From Magnolia sinica (Eukaryota > Streptophyta > Magnoliopsida > Magnoliales > Magnoliaceae): a stretch of DNA of 64,000 nt. The stretch spans positions 41,656,501 to 41,720,500 of the forward strand of contig NC_080574.1 of the NCBI RefSeq assembly GCF_029962835.1, given 5' to 3'. The notes beneath the pieces are model-generated. The model did no database searches, was not told the origin of the DNA, and was given only the letters and a program-made list of their open reading frames with translations. This document shows positions 12,100 to 23,801 of the stretch, in pieces. Numbering within the stretch: position 1 is the first letter of the stretch; each line of letters begins with the position of its first letter. The position numbers and the translations under genes were made by a program.

Positions 12100-12900
12100 A
12101 ATGGGCTGGGTGATGTCAGCAAGTTCTATGGGTCCCATCATGAGTTATGTGTTATATCCAAACCGTCCATCCATATGGCAAGCTCGTCATAAGGCTTGAG
12201 ACGAAAAATAAGACAAATATAATTATCAAGTGGACCACACGATCAAAAGCAGTGGGGGATTGAATGTCTACCATTGAAACCCTTTTAGGGTCACAGAAGT
12301 TTTGGATTAGTAAGAAAATTATTTTTCCTCTTCATCCAGGTCTTTGTGACCTTATGAACAGATTGGATGGAAAATAAATGTTATGGTGAGCCCTACGAAT
12401 TTTTTAACGGTGAAAATCATCACCCCTGCTGGTATTTGTGGTGTGGTCCATTTAATCTTTGGATATGATTCATTTTTTGGATAATTCTCTAAAATGATCT
12501 CGAAAAATGGATGAACGGTGTGGGTTGATCCCAAATTTTTGGCAAATCCAAAGTTCAAGTGGACCATGCCACACGAAACAATGTGGAATATTGATTTCCA
12601 TAGTTGATACCTTCCTTGGGCCCGCGGTAATGTTTATTTGCCATCCAACCTGTTCATAATATCAAAAAGATATGAATGAAGAGAAAACACAAACATCAGC
12701 TTGATCCAAAACTTTTATGGCCTCAAAGAATTTTTCAATGGTAGAGGTTCAATCACACTATTTCCTGTGGTGTGGTCCACTTGAGCTTTGGATATGCTCT
12801 CTTTTTGTTCTTTAGACCTCAAATTATCTATTAACATGGATGAACAGAGTGGATAAAATAAATAAATAACGGTGGACCCCATAGAGTTTACTCATTATGC
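12100..12900. mobile_element. Two overlapping MITE-derived fragments
   Basis: A first copy (about 12110-12520) and a second (about 12540-12900) of the same non-coding family as 11538-12085 lie head to tail. They are recognised by repeated blocks such as 'aagtggaccaca', 'accattgaaaccctt', 'catccaacctgttcat' and 'tgtggtgtggtccac'. The second begins inside the expected right half of the first, so one is truncated by or fused to the other. No coding capacity. Confidence 0.6.
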
Positions 12901-13440
12901 TAAAGGTAATGAATAACTCACCTAAATGTAGTGAGTAGGGGTTTCCTTAAAACATTTATAATCATATATTAGGCCTGCCTAAATATGATTCACTTATCCA
13001 ACCCACTCATTATGTGTGTCCCACTTGGATGAGGGGTCAGACCAAGTTTCAACCGCATCTAAAACTCATGTGGGCCCCACCAAGTGCTTTTATATTTTTT
13101 AGGATGTGTTCACATAGTTTTAGATGGTATGGCCCACCTAAGTTTCGTATACGGATGATTTTTGAGATATCTCTCATAACCTAAAGGGGACACATCAAAT
13201 GCACAGTGTTGATGTTTGACACACATTATGATGGGGCCCACAAAACTTACTAACATCAATTCTTAAGTTCTCACGAGGTCAAAAAGTTGGGTCACAATTT
13301 TGACCAGAATATTTGGCCCATTTTACATGTCTAGTCCATTCACTCTATTTTACTAATTAATACCCTCAATTTGACTAGTTACTCGCCCCGATCAGGCTAC
13401 CTATGAGAAAGATATTGGGCATACAATATTGGTCAACAAT
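12901..13440. other. Intergenic DNA with repeat scraps
   Basis: No gene seen. Positions 13010-13290 again contain 'gtgggccccacc' and 'gatggggcccac' phrases of the dispersed non-coding repeats, much decayed. Confidence 0.4.
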
Positions 13441-14600
13441 TTGAGTGAAATTTGATTTAAACATCTGAAGTTATTTACTCTGCAATCTGTACTGATTAGA
13501 TTGTCCAAAAATGGTTAAAGGTTCAATTAGTGGATGTGCCTGATAATTTAGTAAAAAATATTTTTTTCACAGATAAATCTCAATTTCCATATAAAAAACA
13601 CATTTCTTTTTCAAAATGTATACTTTTTTTACATTTAATTTTTCTTTGAAAACTTTTAACAAAATATCATTTTTATTATCAAATATTTCAAAAAAAATAA
13701 AATACAAATTCTGAATTTTTATTTTCAAAATCTCAAAAAAAATTCTCAAATTTTAATTTTTTTCTCAAAAATTTCAAAATGTCGATTTTTTTTCTTCAAA
13801 AGCATCATTTTGTTTTCAACTTTTCAATTTTCTTTTATAAAATGATTTTTTTTTTCAAAATCTCAGTGTTTTTATAAATAACTTTCTTTTAATTTCAAAT
13901 TTTGAACATTTTCAATTAATTTTCAATATCACAAAATTTTTCAACTTCTTTATTTACCGTTTCAAAATGTTTGTTTTTTGTTAAAGTATTGATTTTTTAA
14001 TATCGTTTTATCTTAAAATTTTCAATTCTTTCGAACTTCTCCATTTTTTTTAATGCATTTTTTTATAACTTGTCAATTTTTATCAAACTTCTCAATTTTA
14101 TTTTAGTTTTCAAAATACAAACTCTCATTTCTTTTTCAAAATTTTTTCATTTTTCAATGTTGTCAAAATTTTCACATTTTTTAAATCTTTTTAATTTTCT
14201 TTTTCAGGATATTATTTTGTTCTCAAAATCAAATTATTTTTTTTCAAAATGATCAACTTTATTCAATATTCTTTTTTTCCCCCACAAAATAGATTTTTAT
14301 TAAATCACGATTTTTTTTTTCAAAATCTCAATTTTTCTCAAGCATTGTTAAATTTTCTAAACTTCTCAATATTCTTTTTCATGTGAAATTACAAATCATT
14401 TAAATATTAGTTTTAAATTAAAAAAATTAATAATAATTTCCACTCATTTAATATAAAAACAAAATAAAAAATTCTTTGCATTCAATCAATTGTTAAAAAA
14501 TTATCTTAGATACAAATATGTACAATTAAACCACTTAAATTCAATTTAAAAAACATTCTTAGACTACAAAAAAACATAATTTTCTACCATATTCTATAAT
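13441..14600. repeat. T-rich low-complexity block of TTTTCAAAAT words
   Basis: More than 1 kb consists of variations on 'tttttcaaaatttctcaa' on the plus strand, with very little G. It is not a perfect tandem repeat. It lies directly left of a CACTA right end and may be the element's interior, but no matching left terminus was found. Open frames here are rich in Phe/Ile/Leu from composition alone. Confidence 0.6.
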
Positions 14601-14951
14601 AAAAAAAAAGTGCAAAAAACAAATGTCCTTTTACGATGGACCATGATCCGTCGCAAAAGGAACTAAAAACCGTTACAAAGTGCTATTTTGAGCGGTAATT
14701 TGCAACTGATCATATTCCATCGCAAAATCAAAATCAGCAACAGATTTAATCCATCGCAAATTTACGATAGACCACAATCCGTCGTAAATCCATCGTAAAT
14801 TAGATTTTAGTCCATCGCGAAATTCCACGACTTTTGAACTACGGATTTTTGAGAAAAACGGGATTGACGACGGACGTTTTCTGTTTGCGACAGATTAAAT
14901 CTGTCATAAAACAGACGAACTCCATTGCAAATTCGTGATTTTGGTGTAGTG
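14601..14951 (+). mobile_element. Right end of a second CACTA transposon
   Basis: It terminates with 'gattttggtgtagtg' at 14937-14951; the complement CACTACACCAAAATC is a CACTA-type inverted terminus. Inward lie subterminal motifs such as 'ggaccatgatccgtcgcaaa', 'ccatcgcaaa' and 'gacagattaaatctgtc' in both orientations. The motifs differ from those of the CACTA end at 7039, so this is a different family. No left end and no transposase are visible. Confidence 0.7.
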
Positions 14952-15529
14952 AGCTGTTAGTCTTGTATAGAAAACATTTGTTCTTGACAATATGTAATGT
15001 GAGTTCCTTTACATTTTTTAGTTAATCCACATGCATGTTATCCCAAGCCACCAAGCTGCTGCCACATGTGCCAATATGGACGTGTGCAAGATCTAATATG
15101 TAGATGGCCCTTGCCCAAAAAATCAGGCCAAGCATTCATCCAATGAGCCACAATACATAAAGCAAACAAATGCCTGAAAAAACTTAACTTATTTCATAGA
15201 GGCCCACCTGGTGAGTGGATGATCCAAAATTTCTACATGACCTGTCCTATCTGATGGACAGCTAAGATGTTGAAATAGTTCGAGATTGTTGGCATGTGGT
15301 GCCCAGGACATGCATACGTTTGGAATTAGCAAAAATCCATTAATGAATCTTAATTGACGAGTGGGAACGAGGGAACGCTAGCTTTGCCACTTTAGGAGAT
15401 GGTGCATAATCAACTGGGGCCAATTTCAATCACCAAATAACATGATTCACCATGGCAGAATTTGGTTATTGATGATTCACCATAGCAGAAATTTATTATT
15501 GATGTTTTCACAAATAACATGAATCACCA
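14952..15529. other. Intergenic DNA with one repeat fragment
   Basis: Positions 15045-15310 hold a non-coding repeat related to 10040-10260 ('gcaagatcta', 'gttggcatgtgg'). From 15405 to 15530 a short phrase 'catgattcaccatggcagaa' recurs two to three times. No gene. Confidence 0.45.
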
Positions 15530-18390
15530 TGGAATAATCAAGGAGACTTCCTCAACGTCATTCCACACGGTGTATCAGAAGAAGATAACGGGGCCCTCTT
15601 GCTAAAACCATCAATCGAAGAGGTCCATGTGGCTGTTAAAGCCCTTCCGCTAGATGGTGCTCCCGACCCTGACGGATTTACAGGGCCCTTCTTCCAAACC
15701 TGTTCGGACATTGTCGGAACAGATTTATTTCAGGCAGCCCGCTCTTTCTTCAGTGGTGGCTCTCTCCCCAGAGCATTCTCTTCGACCCTAATATGCTTCA
15801 TTCCAAAAACAACCTCTCTTGTTAAATTTGCTGATTTTATGCCCATTAGTTTATATAACTGCATCTATACGATTTTTTTCAAAATTATTGCTGAGAGGTT
15901 GGGGAGCATCCTACCCAAAATCATCTCTGCTGAGTAAGGGGCTTTCGTGCAGGGCAGATCCATAGTTGAAAACTGTGCTCTGATGCAGGAAATCTTTTGT
16001 GATATTAACAGAAAAGTTAGAGGAGGAAACATTATACTTAAACAGGACATGGAAAAAGCCTACGATAGGTTCAACTAGGACTTCTTGTCAAAGGTGCTTG
16101 CCAAATTTGGGTTCAATAAGAAATGGATCAACATGTTGGAAAAGTGTTGGTCTAATGCTTGGTGTTTTTTTCCTCATCAATGGTGAGGTATGCAGCTTCT
16201 TCAAGTCATCGCGTGGACTTCGCCAAGGTGACCTGATTTCGTCGGGCCTTTTCATCCTGGCAGCGGAACTCCTTAGCAGAGGCTTCAACCATCTAGTGGG
16301 GAGTGGCCACTACCAGCTATTCAAGACCCATAAGAGTTGCCCGCTAATCACTCACCTTCTCTTCACCGATGACATGGTCCTCTCCGCTAACAGCAATAAC
16401 GATTCCCTGAGGAAGATTGCCGGGTTTCTCAACAAATACGAACAAATCTCAGGTCAAAAAATTAACACGCAAAAAAGCTTCTTCATCATGTCGGCTATGC
16501 AATAAGAGGCTCGTATGAGATCGCCCAGCAACATTTTGGGTTTCAATAGAGGCCTCTCTTGATTCACCTACATGGATATCCCCATCTTCCAAGGAAGACC
16601 GTGGAGGGCGTATTTTCAGGCGCTGATTGATAAAACACACAGCAAAATTTCAAATTAGAAAGGATCTTATCTCAAGTGGGCAGACCAACATTGATTAATC
16701 ACATGTTGTCCAGTGTTCCCATCCACACGTTAGCAGCCACGGATGTTCCCTCCAACCTCTTGGGGGAGCTTCAAAGAGCCTTCTCTGATTTTCTTTGGGG
16801 ATGGGATGGGAACAAGAGGAAGTTCCACTGGCGTAGTTGGCAGATGATTGCTCTCCCAAAGGCAGAAGGTGGACTAGGGTTGAGAAGCCTCAGCTTGGTG
16901 ATGAAAGCTTTTCGTTTGAAGATGGCTTAGTCTGTCTGATTCAGGGGAGAAAATAGTTGTTGGAGCAAGTTCATGCGAACGAAGTATGCTCCAAATATCC
17001 AGGAAACAAGAACTAAAACCCTTACCGCGTTTGCATCTCCGCTCTAGAATCACATCTGCAAATTGAGCCCGATGCTTGCTACCCGCTCACGCTGGATGAT
17101 CGAAAGAGGTGAATGAAGCTTCTGGAACTCTGCTTGCACGAGGTTGGGACAGCGAGTGGTCTACTCATCCCATCTCCCCCTCCCCTTCAATCTGCCAAAG
17201 TTAGAGAGCGGATTGGGGCACATGGATGGAGATTGCTCACCCTGGTGCGTCACCTCTTGCCGCAAGTTGTCATCAACCACATCTCAGATGAAGGGATCTG
17301 CACCTCCCCTATGGAGGATAAGTGCATCTGGATTGCCTCGGTCATGAGTGAACTCTCTGTTGGGTTGGCGTTGCAGCTATTTAGAGCTCATGCCGAGAAG
17401 AAGGCCAAGTTGAAACGGGTGTGGCACGCGAAGCTCCCTCCTAAGTTATCCCTCCTTACATGGAAAATAATCCACAAGGCTATCCCAGTGGATGACAGAA
17501 TCCAAAGTAAAGGGGTCTCCATCATGTCCATGTGCAACTACTACTCTTCTTCGTCAACAACCCAGATTGAAACCATCGACCACGTCTCTCCTTGGGCGGC
17601 AAAGCAAGGGAAGTTTGGGCTCACTTTGGCATGCGCGGGTCTACCCCTATATCAGCGATTGGCATGGCCATCATATGGTGGGTTGAAGCCTCATCCGTGC
17701 GTCGGAGATTTCCCCTGAAGGGACTCATCCCCTCATTCATCTTTTGGGAGCTGTGGATGGCTAGAAACATAACACGCTTCGAAGGTGCCTAGAATTTTGT
17801 TGCTGAGGTTATCTCCAACATCCAACGCTGGCTCAACCATATTGGCCCACTCCTGCCTCCACCTACATCCATTAATCTATCCTTATAGTTACACTAAATG
17901 CCTTGGGGATCGGTGCTCCAATTTTCGCAACGATTAAAGTTCAAGTCGTCAAATGGGCAAGATCGCAACATGGTTGGATTAAGCTAAACGTTGACGGATC
18001 GGCACTAGGGAACCCGGGCCCCTCAAGGTTGGGGGGGGGTGGCAGGAATAGCTCTCGCTCAGGAGAGATCCTATTTTCTTTCTCTCATGGTTATGGTGTC
18101 AGGTCCAATACGTTGACCAAAATTAGGGCGATCCTGGATGGCCTAAACCTATGTGCGAGGCTCAGGTTTACTAAAGTGGAGGTGACCAGCAACTCCAAGT
18201 CAGTGGTGCTAGCCCTCTCAAATGAATCATCCCTCTCATACTCTATGTGGTAGTGGAATGCTAGGATCAAGGCTCTCATTCTTAGTGTCGATGTACAGTT
18301 TGCCCACACCCCTAAAGAGGCGAATTCCCCTACTGATGAACTGGCTCAGTTAGGGAGTGCGGGTCAAGTGGACAGGTATTTCCAAGCGTC
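15530..18390 (+). pseudogene. Decayed L1-type LINE (RT, zinc-binding, RNase H)
   Basis: This is the ORF2 region of a plant non-LTR retrotransposon, 5'-truncated because no endonuclease domain is seen. Reverse transcriptase spans about 15600-16510: the N-terminal 'PDPDGF' motif, 'GAFVQGRSI', 'RGLRQGD' and the active-site box FTDD at 16362-16373, where most relatives have FADD or YADD. The 'PKAEGGLGLRSL' region follows at about 16850-16900, the reverse-transcriptase-associated zinc-binding region at about 17395-17600 ('LPPKLSLLTWKIIHKAIPVD'), and an RNase H domain at about 17945-18370 ('WIKLNVDGSALGNPGPSR', then 'HTPKEANSPTDELAQLGS'). It is dead: in-frame stops near 15936 and 16076, a frame change between about 16140 and 16170, and further breaks downstream. 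The 3' tail is missing; the copy ends where the next LINE fragment starts. Confidence 0.88.
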
Positions 18391-18836
18391 GGGAGACCTC
18401 CCCCTGAGACCTCCCCCCAAAAAGCACTCTCTGATTTTTTCTAGGGTTGGGAAGAAAACAAGAAACATTACCATTAGTTAAACTGGCACAAAATTGCTCT
18501 CCCAAAATCTGAGGGTGAGTTGGGGGTGAATATCCTGAAAACGGTGATGAAGGCATTATGATGAAGATGGCGTGGATTGTTAGATTCAGGGGGAAGTCTA
18601 GTTGTTGGGTTGCTTTCATGGAGGCGAAGTACTCTAGAGACTTCCAGACAATAGGAGGTACGAGTCACACATTTTCGCTTCACCCTTGTGGAAGTAAATC
18701 TGCAAGTTAATCCTGACTGTTGCTGACCAAGCCCGTTGGTTAATCAGTTGTTGTGAGTGTAGCTTATGGGATGACGACTAGTCGGGCTTAGGACGCCTCA
18801 GCGCTTAGAGACTGTAGTCATCGCCACCTCAGTTTC
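18391..18836 (+). pseudogene. LINE copy 2, piece 1 of 5
   Basis: This piece is homologous to 16770-17200 of the LINE just upstream: 'gcactctctgattttttcta' matches 'gccttctctgattttctttg', and 'ttgctctcccaaaa' and 'gattcagggg' recur in order. It begins inside the region after reverse transcriptase, fused to the upstream LINE through a repeated 'gagacctcccc'. It is interrupted at 18836 by an LTR element and resumes at 25998. Frames are broken. Confidence 0.8.
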
Positions 18837-21086
18837 TGTCACACCCTGAAATTCGAGTATCTGAATAGAGTAATCCGAACCGAATCCCCAGCCCGTGAGG
18901 TACAAGATTCATTTCTATTTAAGTCTAAATAACTAATTTTCATTCTCAATATACCAAGATTCCTCATAACATCATTTACATCAACTAAACAAAAATAAAA
19001 ATTCCATGCCACAATGCCAAAATAATTAAGTAAAGTCACTCGAATTTAATGCATCATTCTTTCACTAAAATAAAATTGAGAAAAAGAAAATACATAATCT
19101 ATTACATCTAAAATAAAACTAAAATAAAAGAAATCTTTAAGACTAAGTATGACTTTGGCTCATCAATAATAGCATGCCTCCTCAAAGTATTCATACTCGA
19201 TATCTAAAATAGTTTAAACACCCTTAGTACAACAACTCAATAAGATCATTTTCATCCCAATTGAAATTTTTATGTTAGTACCATAACACACCTTCATAAT
19301 AATAAATAATAATAATAAACAACCTTTAAGGAGATAATAATTATTCACAAAAAGATTTTAAAATTAAAGAAAATGATTCCATAAATAATTGAATTAAAAG
19401 TGCACTCCTCTACAATTAACTTGAAAATATATCTACCATGACGATCTGTTAGGGAATGACCCTGGGCAAAGCACCACGTGATATCTTTTAGGGAACGACC
19501 CTAGGCAAAGCACCACGTGATATCTTTTAGGAGTAAATCCCGAGCAAGGCACCCTTGTGTGTATCTTTTAGGGAATTACCCAGGACAAAGTACCCATGAC
19601 GATGTTTTGGGAGTGACCCCAGGTAGAGCACCCGGGTGTGTATCTTTTAGGGAATTATTCAGGGCAGAGCATCTGTGTCGATCTTTCGAGAATGACCCTG
19701 GACAGAGCACTCGTATCACGATATTTTAGCTATACACTCTAAAATTTCACAATTTTTATATACCAAATATAACTAATTACAGCTATACCAAATATAACTA
19801 ATTATAGCTACATTACATCAACAATGTATTCTCTCAAAAATAGACATACCACATATATAACAGTTCAGATTTTTATGTAGAAGCAACTTCAACAATAATA
19901 CAATGAAATTTTGAATAAAATAATAACACATTAATGGTAACTCAAAGAAGGCATACATTATAAGGGAAAAATAGACATAATATATTTACGTATAAGTAAT
20001 CATCAATTCAATGTGTACCTTATTTAATAAAGCAAAAGGAATTCATGAATTTTATAATTAAAAATAATAATCGTTTGATGGTAACTCAAAAAAGCATATA
20101 CTAGGAGGGAAAAACAAACATAATATATATTTCAAATTTTTATGCACAAGTAGTCATTAATCTGTATATTATTTAATAACACATCAGCACAAAAGGATTC
20201 AATGCATATGATATTTAAGTATAAATCTCAGTGTGGGGTGTGGGTTAGATTACCTACCTGATGCATAACCTATGTCAAAAGACAACTATAACAAAACTTA
20301 ATGGTTAATGATCTTGCCGAGTAAGATGGTACCTTCTCTAATGGGGACTTGTTGATCAATGATTTTTCAATGATTTTCCTTCTTCAAGATGATGAATTTT
20401 GATATTGGAAGCTTGGGAGGTCAAGGATTAAGAATTTAATAGAGATTTGTCAATGGTTTTTGAAGTTTATGGCTTCGTGGTTGATGTGGCATGCGTGCAC
20501 AACACACGTCGCTGATTATTATCATTATTTTCTACCTTTTTTTCTTCTTTTCGTAAGATGAATAATTTGAATGGCTTTGGGTGTGGATTCGTTCTGTTGT
20601 AGAGCGAAAAAATTGGAGAAGTGGGAGACAGGTTTGGGATATTAGTTTACTAGTGACACATGTCGTTCATTATGTGCATGTGTGTGTGTGTTTCTTTTTC
20701 TTTTTTCTTTTTAAATTTTAAAGATAGGTTAAAATGACAAGATCCATCGAATGAATGGTTCAGATCATGACCCTAAGCCCACTTACCCGATGGTTTGGAG
20801 GTAATAGATGGTTCCAGGAGCCATTTATTGTGAGCAGAAAAAATAGAAAAGAAGAGAAAAGCTCGACAAGATTGGTTAACACGTCTTTTGTAATATATTT
20901 TATTTATTTATTTTTACACAATGGGCCCTATAGTGGCATTATAGGGAATCCATTCTATTCATCTGTTTTGCCTAGTCATGCTAGGGCATGGGTTCAAAAA
21001 TGAAGGTGATCTAAAGTTGTGGTGGGCCACACTAAAGGGATCAGTGGGGTTGGGAGTACCTACTATGTAAAAAGTGGGATGTTATA
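18837..21086 (-). repeat. 3' LTR of the Gypsy-like element
   Basis: About 2250 bp, aligned along its whole length with 23802-25997. On the plus strand it starts TGTCACACCC. It includes a minisatellite at 19443-19730. Confidence 0.85.
19443..19730. repeat. ~40-bp minisatellite inside the LTR
   Basis: About seven degenerate units of roughly 40 bp with the core 'atcttttagggaatgaccc', then 'aggcaaagcacc'. The other LTR has the same array at about 24415-24700, so it existed before insertion. Confidence 0.8.
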
Positions 21087-23801
21087 TTCTACTCCCCTTA
21101 ACAAAATTTCATCCTCGAAATTTACTACACTATCGCCTATGCTAGAAAAATCAATTAAGGTATGTTTGTGACGATAGTGGTTCTGTGTTGTCATTTCCTC
21201 TGGTTGCATCACTTCTTCAAGAGGCAACTTGTGTACTTGTACTGAAGCTTGCTCCTTTCTAGTGATGTGATGGTGTCCTGAATTGACGGATTTGATGGCG
21301 TCCTCTTGGCTTAGATTGTTGTTGTTGAGGTCGAGTCTTTAAGCGTCATGATAGCTACGATTAATGTTGATGTTGTTAAAATAGTTGCCAATGTTTTTGG
21401 TGTGGTCCTTGGTATGGTTGCAGTGTTGACAAGTATGACGAAGGTTGTTGGCATTTTTGTCTTTAAGATACTTGGTATTGTTGTGGAGAAGCTCAGTGCT
21501 GCAGTTGAGATTTTGAATGTTGTGGCAACCCATGTGGACGATTGGTGTGGTCCACTACTTCTTTACTCAGCCAGTTGTGCGACAGTTGGTGTGATCTTGC
21601 TCCAGATTCAGACTTATTTCTTTATCTGCTTCAAGCTCTACCCGAAGTCCTTATTGACTTTCATCGGTGCGACTATGAGATAAATTGATAGAGTTCTTTA
21701 TTCTCTCTCATGATAGGCAAGGTCCATATGGCCTAATCTTAGTCAATAATCCACTATGAGGTCACTAGTTCTAATTCTATCATGTAGTAACTTAGAAATC
21801 ATTTTAAATCATATTACCTATCGCCTATATAGAGATGTAAGTGTGAAACTAGTACCTTTAGAATTCTTTAAGTTAGCTGGTTGTGGGGTATAATCCACTC
21901 ATAACGTTGTGTTCTCGCGTGGTCATGCAATGGCATCATCCTCTTATGTCGTGTAGTCCTGTGAAGGTGGCAGATTGACTTAACCTTGAACATAGTCCTT
22001 GTATTGTTGAGGTGCGTACTCCTAAGGATGAGTTGAATTGTTTTGGATTATGTTAGGCCGAGGACGCATCTTAGAGTTAACAATCGTGGTGTCTGAATTT
22101 TTGGTCTCAGTTGCTGAAACAAGTGAGGCCTAACTTGTTGTTGCATTTGTTGAAGCTATGAAGACCTTTGCGGATATGGCTATAATGGTGTCGAAGTCAA
22201 CTGTGTACCTTGAGAAGGCGGCGGAGGTGTCCTGTATGAGATTGGTTGCACAAATAATGGAGGTGGTCGGTAGACTTGCTGTGGAAGTCCCTGATTATGT
22301 GAATATTGGAAATGAGAGGACCGTCGATAAAGGTGGGCATGATGACCTATGTATCCACAGTTATGACAATTTCCGATGAAGAGTGGTGGAGGTTTCATAG
22401 TGGCATGCTTGGTTTCTGGTGCATGTCCTTTTAGCCTTAGTTGTTGATGCTAGAGAGATCTAACATGTAGATGCGCCTGTTAAGGTGGCTTCTTAGATAT
22501 CTCGTGGATAGTTCTTGTTGGTGTGACCTTAGTTACGACTGTAGCGCCTCAATGGAGGTGAGCTTGGGGTGGCGGTAGTGTTGAAAAGTATCATATGAAT
22601 TGTTAGTACATAGATGGGGACGTAGGTTGTAGCGATGGTCCGTAGACTTGTTGAGTTGGTCCGTAGACTCGTTAAGGCAATGACCCTAGACTCTGTAGTT
22701 GGCGAAGCTGAGATGGTTGTTGACGTGGAGGCCCAGGTGTCCCTTGAGTTTACAATGTAGCAGCTTCTAGGATGTGGAGATGACACTCATGTTGGTACTC
22801 AAGGCGAGGCAATCGAGCATGCGTACAACATGGTTTTCAAATCCTCAGTTGTAGTAGGATTTTTAGAGTAGGGTAAGGATGACGTGAATGTTGGTTTAGT
22901 CAAACATTGTGTCTAATTCAAAATTTTTCTAGCAAGCTACCAAAGTGCTAAGATTGTCTGGGGTCTTAATTATTTTACTCGCAAGAAATCCACTCCCAAT
23001 GACATCAATTCAAGGGTTCTTGATGGAGCGTTGTGGCTCGTATCATTTATAGGTATAATTTATGATCGATTGGAAGGAATACTAATACATTGAAGATTTT
23101 ATCAGATTGGAAAGAAGATCGGATGGTCTAGAAGAGTTATACACATGGGTTTAAGAGAAATTGAGTTAAGATATGTATCAAGGTTCAGGTGCAGAGAATT
23201 CAAGTTCTTAAATTGTCTTGTTATTAATTTAAGGACGTATAGGTATTTTATAGATCTCAAAATTTTTCTGAAGAAACATCTATAATTTTAATATCATTAT
23301 GCAAAATTTCAGCCCCATCAAATGTCTATAGAAAATACTAAAATTCAAAAAATGAGAGTTGTTCAAAGCTGAACTATTTTTGGATAGTTTTAAAAAATCC
23401 CAAATCAGTATAAAAAAAGTATGAAATTATAATTTCTAATTATTTTTTAATAAAATTAAACTTATCCATCTACGTTCTGGATATTGAATCACCTCGATCG
23501 GAGTTATACTTAATTAGTCATAATTTTTGTAAGTCAAGTATTTTCTACTTATTATTGTCCAACTTACCATAGTAGGTAATAATTTCTTAAAACTTCTTTA
23601 GGATCCAGATTTGGGCTATTAGTTCAGTGCATAGCTTAAATAAGATTAAATATGATGTCAATATAAATGAAAGAGAATCTAAGTTCATATTTCTAATTTA
23701 AATTATCACAAAAGCAAAGGTCCTAAGTTAGGGTCACTAATTTAATTGTTATCTTATATCCTCAGATAGAATCTAAAACCTAGATGGATCTGATACCATT
23801 C
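21087..23801 (-). other. Interior of the Gypsy-like element
   Basis: About 2.7 kb with only traces of gag: a proline-rich, zinc-knuckle-like segment near 22.2-22.4 kb on the minus strand. No protease, reverse transcriptase or integrase could be recognised. A large deletion derivative or a non-autonomous (LARD-like) element are both possible. Confidence 0.6.
23786..23798 (-). other. Primer-binding site (initiator Met tRNA type)
   Basis: The minus strand reads TGGTATCAGATCC, three bases inside the 5' LTR, and matches the 3' end of plant initiator-methionine tRNA (TGGTATCAGAGC type). It fixes the element's orientation as minus. Confidence 0.8.

Noticed and set aside
22158-22379. Plus-strand 73-codon frame in the Gypsy-like interior
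   Set aside because: It overlaps the gag remnant that reads on the minus strand, the element's own orientation.
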